Source of the DNA: CAZTHL01 sp964613585
GTDB lineage: Bacteria > Pseudomonadota > Alphaproteobacteria > DSM-16000 > Inquilinaceae
DNA: 64,000 nucleotides
NCBI GenBank assembly: GCA_964613585.1
Contig: CAZTHL010000001.1
Location: 1 to 64,000, forward strand
Reading direction: 5' to 3'
Positions 60,523-64,000 of this stretch are shown one piece after another. Position numbers and translations under genes: made by a program. A model generated the notes under the pieces. It was not told the DNA's origin and did not search any database. It saw only the letters and a program-made list of their open reading frames with translations. The first letter of the stretch is position 1; every line of letters starts with the position of its first letter.

Positions 60523-62304
60523 TCAGGCCTTGAGGAATTTAGCAAAGCTCTCGCGCATCGATTGCCAAACGAGATCCATGCCCTCGGGGTCGCCCTTGAC
60601 CATGGCAGCCAGGTACTGGCGGGCCTGGTCAAGCTTCACGTGCGGCGGCAGCGGCGGCACCTTCGGGTCGGTGACCATGTCGAGGACGCAGGGCCGGTCG
60701 CAGGCCAGCGCCTCGTCCCAGGCCGGGCCGACCCGCTCCGGATCCTCGACCCGGATGCCGCGCAGGCCGAGCAACTCGGCATAGGCGGCATAGTTGAAGT
60801 CGAGGATATTCTGCGAGGCCTCCCATTTCGGGTCGCCGGCCATGACCCGCTGCTCCCAGGTGACCTGGTTCAGGTCTCGATTGTTGAGCACTATGACGAC
60901 GAGGCGCGGGTCGCTCCAGGTCTTGTGGAACTTGGCGGCCGTGAACAGGCAGTTGTTGCCGAGCATCTGCATGGCGCCGTCGCCGACCAAGGCCACGGCG
61001 AGCCGGTCGGGGAAGCAGAACTTGGCGGCCAGCGCATAAGGCACGCCCGGGCACATGGTGGCGAGCCCGCCCGACAGGCTGCCCATCTGGCCGCGCCGGA
61101 TCCGGAAGTTGCGCGCGTACCAATTGGAGACGCTGCCGGAATCGGCGGCCAGGATGGCGTCGTCGGGCAGGCGCGGGCCCATCTCCCAGATGACCCGCTC
61201 GGGGTTGATCGGGTCGGCCGCGGTCATGGAGCGGGCCTCGACCACCTTCCACCAGTCGCGCACCCCTGCCTCGATCCGCTGCTGCCAGGAGCGGTCGTCC
61301 TTGCGCCTCAGATGCGGGATCAGGGCGTGCAGGGTGTAGCGGCTGTCGCCGGTGAGGTTCACCTCCATCGGGTAGCGCAGGCTCAGCATGCGAGGATCGA
61401 TGTCGATCTGCACGCCGCGCGCCTGACCCTCCTTCGGCAGGAACTCCGAGTAGGGGAAGCTCGAGCCGATCATCAGGAGGGTATCGCACTCCATCATCAG
61501 GTCCCAGCTCGGCCGCGTGCCAAGCAGGCCCATCTGGCCGGTGCAGCAGGGCACATCGTCGGGGATGGCGGCGCGGCCGAGCAGGGCCTTGGAGACGCCG
61601 GCGCCAAGGATCTCGCAGACCTCGAGCACCTCGTCCGTGGCGTCGAGCGCGCCGGCCCCGACCATGACGGCGACCTTCCTGCCGCTGTTCAACACCTCGG
61701 CGGCGGCCTTCAGGTCCTCCTCGGCCGGGATGGTCACGGGCGGCCGGTAGCCGACGCCGGAATGGATGGTGCCGTGCGCGTGGGCCGGCGCCGGCACCGC
61801 CTCCAGCTCCTGGACGTCGTGGGGCACGATGATGCAGGTGACGGTGCGCTTGGACTGGGCGATGCGGAGCGCGCGGTCGATCAGGTGACGCATTTGCGCC
61901 GGGCTGTGGCAGGTGTGGACGTAGTCGCCGGCGACGTCCTTGAACAAGGACATCAGGTCGATTTCCTGCTGGTAGTGGCCCCCGAGCGCGGTGCGGCTCT
62001 GCTGGCCGACGATGGCGACCACCGGGGTGTGGTCGAGCTTGGCGTCGTAGAGGCCGTTCAGCAGATGGACGGCACCGGGACCAGAGGTGGCGAGGCAGAC
62101 GCCGACCTGCCCGGTGAACTTGGCATGGGCGCAGGCCATGAAGGCGCACACCTCCTCGTGCGGCGCCTGGATGAAGTCGAAGCGCTCCTCGGCCCGATTG
62201 AGGGCGCCTAGAATGCCGTTTATCCCGTCCCCCGGGTAGCCGTAGATGCGGGTGATGCCCCACTGGCTCAGCCGCTCGAGCATGAAGTCGGAAACGTTCG
62301 CCAT
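60523..62304 (-). CDS. Thiamine-diphosphate enzyme, pyruvate oxidase-like (PoxB/acetolactate synthase superfamily)
   Basis: The 593-residue protein has the three-domain ThDP layout. The N-terminal Pyr domain includes GITRIYGYPGDGINGI and the cofactor-activating glutamate of APHEEVC (about residue 50). The central domain has KVAVMVGAGALDATDEV, and the C-terminal PP domain has VALVGDGAMQMLGNNCLFTA and VVIVLNNRDLNQVTWE. The closest type is PoxB-like thiamine pyrophosphate-requiring proteins, which decarboxylate pyruvate or similar 2-oxo acids. The substrate is not certain. The ATG at 62304 gives the family start; the upstream extension is low-complexity. It stands alone. Confidence 0.87.
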   Translation of the reverse strand: MANVSDFMLERLSQWGITRIYGYPGDGINGILGALNRAEERFDFIQAPHEEVCAFMACAHAKFTGQVGVCLATSGPGAVHLLNGLYDAKLDHTPVVAIVGQQSRTALGGHYQQEIDLMSLFKDVAGDYVHTCHSPAQMRHLIDRALRIAQSKRTVTCIIVPHDVQELEAVPAPAHAHGTIHSGVGYRPPVTIPAEEDLKAAAEVLNSGRKVAVMVGAGALDATDEVLEVCEILGAGVSKALLGRAAIPDDVPCCTGQMGLLGTRPSWDLMMECDTLLMIGSSFPYSEFLPKEGQARGVQIDIDPRMLSLRYPMEVNLTGDSRYTLHALIPHLRRKDDRSWQQRIEAGVRDWWKVVEARSMTAADPINPERVIWEMGPRLPDDAILAADSGSVSNWYARNFRIRRGQMGSLSGGLATMCPGVPYALAAKFCFPDRLAVALVGDGAMQMLGNNCLFTAAKFHKTWSDPRLVVIVLNNRDLNQVTWEQRVMAGDPKWEASQNILDFNYAAYAELLGLRGIRVEDPERVGPAWDEALACDRPCVLDMVTDPKVPPLPPHVKLDQARQYLAAMVKGDPEGMDLVWQSMRESFAKFLKA

Positions 62305-62559
62305 GGCTGCCGTCCTTGGATCCGGGGGGCGCGGGTGCTCGGCGCCGGTCCGGGGCACGGCCGATCCGGGGCGCGGCCGGTCCGGGGAACGGTTCGGGGC
62401 ACGTCGGCCTGCATCGCAACTTCGAGAGACAACACGGGCGGCATACGAACGGATCCCGAGGGGCATGCCCGCGGCTGGTGGTCCGCCGGAGTCAGGCCGC
62501 AGACACGTGCGCTTGGTTCATTGCCGACGAGCCAAGGAAGTGACTCCTCGTCTCGGCTC

Positions 62560-62896
62560 ATCCATGCCTGGGAATTGCCCTGGAAGATGAAGGAGTAGGC
62601 GTCGTCCTCCTCGACCTTGGTTGATCAGGTTGGTCGGCACCCGATCCTCGACGCCGACCAGGTCCGAACAAGGCGATGAAGCCCGGCTGGGCCGCGCGGA
62701 TCGTCTCGCCATCGACGGTCTCCTCCTCGGACGCCCGGGCTATGGCGGCGGCGACCACACCGTCGGCGAGCGGCACCGATTCCACCCCGGCGAACCCCTC
62801 GAGCGCCGTCGGGTCGATCGATTCCATGCCGGACGGCTCGAAGATATCGATCCGGCCGAGCGCGCCGTTCGTCACGAAGAAGCGTTCGTTCGTCAT
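62560..62896 (-). pseudogene. Remnant of an extracellular nuclease / choice-of-anchor I-type gene
   Basis: From ATG 62896 the frame reads MTNERFFVTNGALGRIDIFE and continues with VESVPLADGVVAAAIARASE and QPGFIALF, which recalls a choice-of-anchor I beta-propeller strand. It then loses sense. A second frame takes over with DLVGVEDRVPTNLINQ, and a third with KVEEDDAYSFIFQGNSQA, which resembles the end of NucH/ExeM-type nucleases (YSFIFxGNSQALDH). The three pieces in three frames within 340 bases are best read as an internally deleted, frameshifted leftover of a much longer gene. The intact frame ends at 62558 after 112 residues. Confidence 0.45.
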
Positions 62897-62961
62897 CGTG
62901 GGGGTCTTCCTCTGTCCGGGCCGGATCCTCCACGCCCGGTCAGCGTGCGTGTCTTCAAGGA

Positions 62962-62997
62962 GGGCACGTGCATGGGAGAGGGCACGTCCATGGGAGA
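62962..62997. repeat. 18-bp tandem duplication
   Basis: GGGCACGTGCATGGGAGA (62962-62979) is followed immediately by a second copy that differs at one base (GTCC for GTGC). It lies in non-coding sequence upstream of the nuclease remnant. Confidence 0.75.
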
Positions 62998-63612
62998 TTC
63001 GGCCATCCTGCCGAGCGCGCCCATGACCGTGGGCAGTGGACACGGCGGCAGCGCGGGTCGGCCTCTGGTATGGCGGACAGAGTCACGCCGGCGTCGATGA
63101 CGGCCACCGACTTCAAGAGTCGAGACGGTACGCGTGCCGGCCGGGCCGTCCCGGGCGCAGACACCCGATTGATGACAAGGCAAAGAACGAGTGACCGCTT
63201 TCGACGGCCGGACTTCTTGAGCTCCCTTGAAACGGCAACGGAAGACTTGCCGTTCCAGCCAAGCTGAAGAGAATCTTGGAAAGCATTATCAATTGACGAC
63301 GGCAAAAGGGGATGCAATGCTCAAGAATTATGGGTCGGCCGGGGGCGCATTCATGCAGTCGATTTGCGGGCCGCGGCGTGCGCTGAATGGCCGAGCCCGA
63401 CGACGCCGGGATGACCGCCCGAATGATGCCCCCGCTTATGGCGGCCGCGTCGACCCTTTTCGCGTGGAGGGCATCGTCACCGACCTCGGCGCGCCCCGGG
63501 GAACGGACGCTCCAGCGGGCACAGGCCGGCTTGGCCGCGCCGACATCGGGTCGTGGATCGGGGGACACCATACCGGTGAGCCGACCGCTGAGCCGGTGGT
63601 CTGTTCGGCTTG

Positions 63613-63712
63613 AAGCGTTTCCGGCTCATGAGGAATCGCCGGTCCGCTCCCCCGCCCGGCCACCGAACGACAGCATGCTTGGGGCGGCCGGGCAGGGGGG
63701 CGGGCTGGTGCG
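63613..63712. repeat. Intergenic palindromic repeat, copy D (right arm eroded)
   Basis: The left arm AAGCGTTTCCGGCTCATG and the core at 63665-63684 (first base changed, GAACGACAGCATGCTTGGGG) match copies A and C. The right arm fades after GGGCTGGTG and the terminal GGAAACGCTCT is missing. Orientation is the same as in A, B and C. Confidence 0.65.
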
Positions 63713-63794
63713 GGCCGACGGGGCGGCCTCGAACGGCTTGACAGGCCGGAGCCGCCGAAGCCTCCTGCCGACTCGGCGGAACCTCTCTGGGGCA

Positions 63795-64000
63795 TGTCGG
63801 AACCGGGCCCCGGGGAGCCCGCGGCGGAGGCCATCGTCCAGGCATCGCCCGAGGGAGCAGGCCCGTTGACCGCAGAGAACGAGCCAAGGCCCGCCGGGCC
63901 CGTCGCCGCCTCCGAGACCGGCGCTCCGGCCCTTGATGCCGCCGCCGATGCCTTGATGACCGTGATCAACGGCGGCAAGCAGCCGCTGAGCCGCACCGAG
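63795..64000 (+). CDS. Partial CDS running off the right end, unknown
   Basis: An ATG at 63795 opens a frame that stays open to the window end, 68 complete codons. The translation is acidic and alanine/proline-rich (MSEPGPGEPAAEAIVQASPE) and becomes more protein-like at the end (ALDAAADALMTVINGGKQPL). A TTG at 63867 is an alternative start. The family cannot be recognised from the N-terminus alone. Confidence 0.4.

Larger units (their letters stand above)
62897..63794. other. Gene-free region near the right edge
   Basis: No supportable gene is visible. It contains a short tandem duplication and repeat copy D, both listed. Around 63230-63320 the DNA is less GC-rich. The translations of the open frames are biased and unrecognised. 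Confidence 0.45.

Noticed and set aside
62268..62561. Open frame downstream of the nuclease remnant
   Set aside because: It overlaps the start of the ThDP enzyme gene and is only protein-like at its first few residues, which belong to the remnant.

Overview
The window is GC-rich chromosomal DNA with dense, short-spaced genes and no plasmid, phage or insertion-sequence machinery. The gene set points to an alphaproteobacterium: DUF3126 and DUF1476 (F1-ATPase zeta) proteins, a PurS/PurQ/small-PurL purine cluster, a second GltX with a KREG signature, an ACR3 arsenite pump and a bufferin operon. A Rhodospirillales or Geminicoccales-like lineage is my inference; there is no rRNA or tRNA here to test it.

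Layout. 1-3.6 kb: a comparatively AT-rich edge with a LysE-type exporter, a convergent LysR regulator and a LuxR-type regulator whose N-terminal half looks damaged. 3.6-17.5 kb: a polyamine island with a beta-alanine:pyruvate-type aminotransferase, a PuuB-like oxidoreductase, two divergent PuuA/SpuI-like glutamine-synthetase homologues, a SpuC-like putrescine aminotransferase, a four-gene PotFGHI-type ABC importer and agmatine deiminase. Together these would import putrescine or agmatine, glutamylate or transaminate it, and feed carbon and nitrogen toward GABA and succinate. A succinate-semialdehyde-type dehydrogenase lies at 26 kb. 17.8-22.5 kb: ClpP-like protease, metallophosphoesterase, creatininase-family enzyme, DUF3126 and a GH13 alpha-glucosidase. 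23-32.3 kb: a metal and redox stress region with arsR-arsC-acr3, msrA, a glutathione-reductase-like flavoenzyme, and a bufABCD operon that encodes a copper-binding RiPP (bufferin) and its MNIO maturase.

32.6-47.4 kb: housekeeping genes, namely class II DAHP synthase, nicotinate phosphoribosyltransferase, a methyltransferase, NAD synthetase, gltX, a NYN-domain protein, cysS, cimA, trmJ, rpsD (with a strong promoter and a three-tier leader hairpin), grxD and bolA. 47.4-56.2 kb: the purine genes purL, purQ, purS, purC and purB on the minus strand, interrupted by opgG and by an alkA-type glycosylase that is translationally coupled to purS. 56.4-64 kb: an orphan TRAP substrate-binding protein, an anchored rubredoxin with a CX4C site, a 2OG-Fe(II) oxygenase, a DUF2231 membrane protein, a pyruvate-oxidase-like ThDP enzyme, a decayed nuclease-like gene and a CDS cut by the window end.

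The least explained feature is a family of intergenic palindromic repeats. There are five copies, near 17.7, 20.5, 22.6, 44.9 and 63.65 kb. They share inverted ends of the AGCGTTTC type, and four share a 20-bp core. Three lie between convergent genes. One copy contains a 14-bp minisatellite and another has lost the core. Other points worth a look are the rpsD leader, a two-stem structure downstream of rpsD, the bufferin precursor with a displaced fourth cysteine, and the foreign genes inside the purine run.
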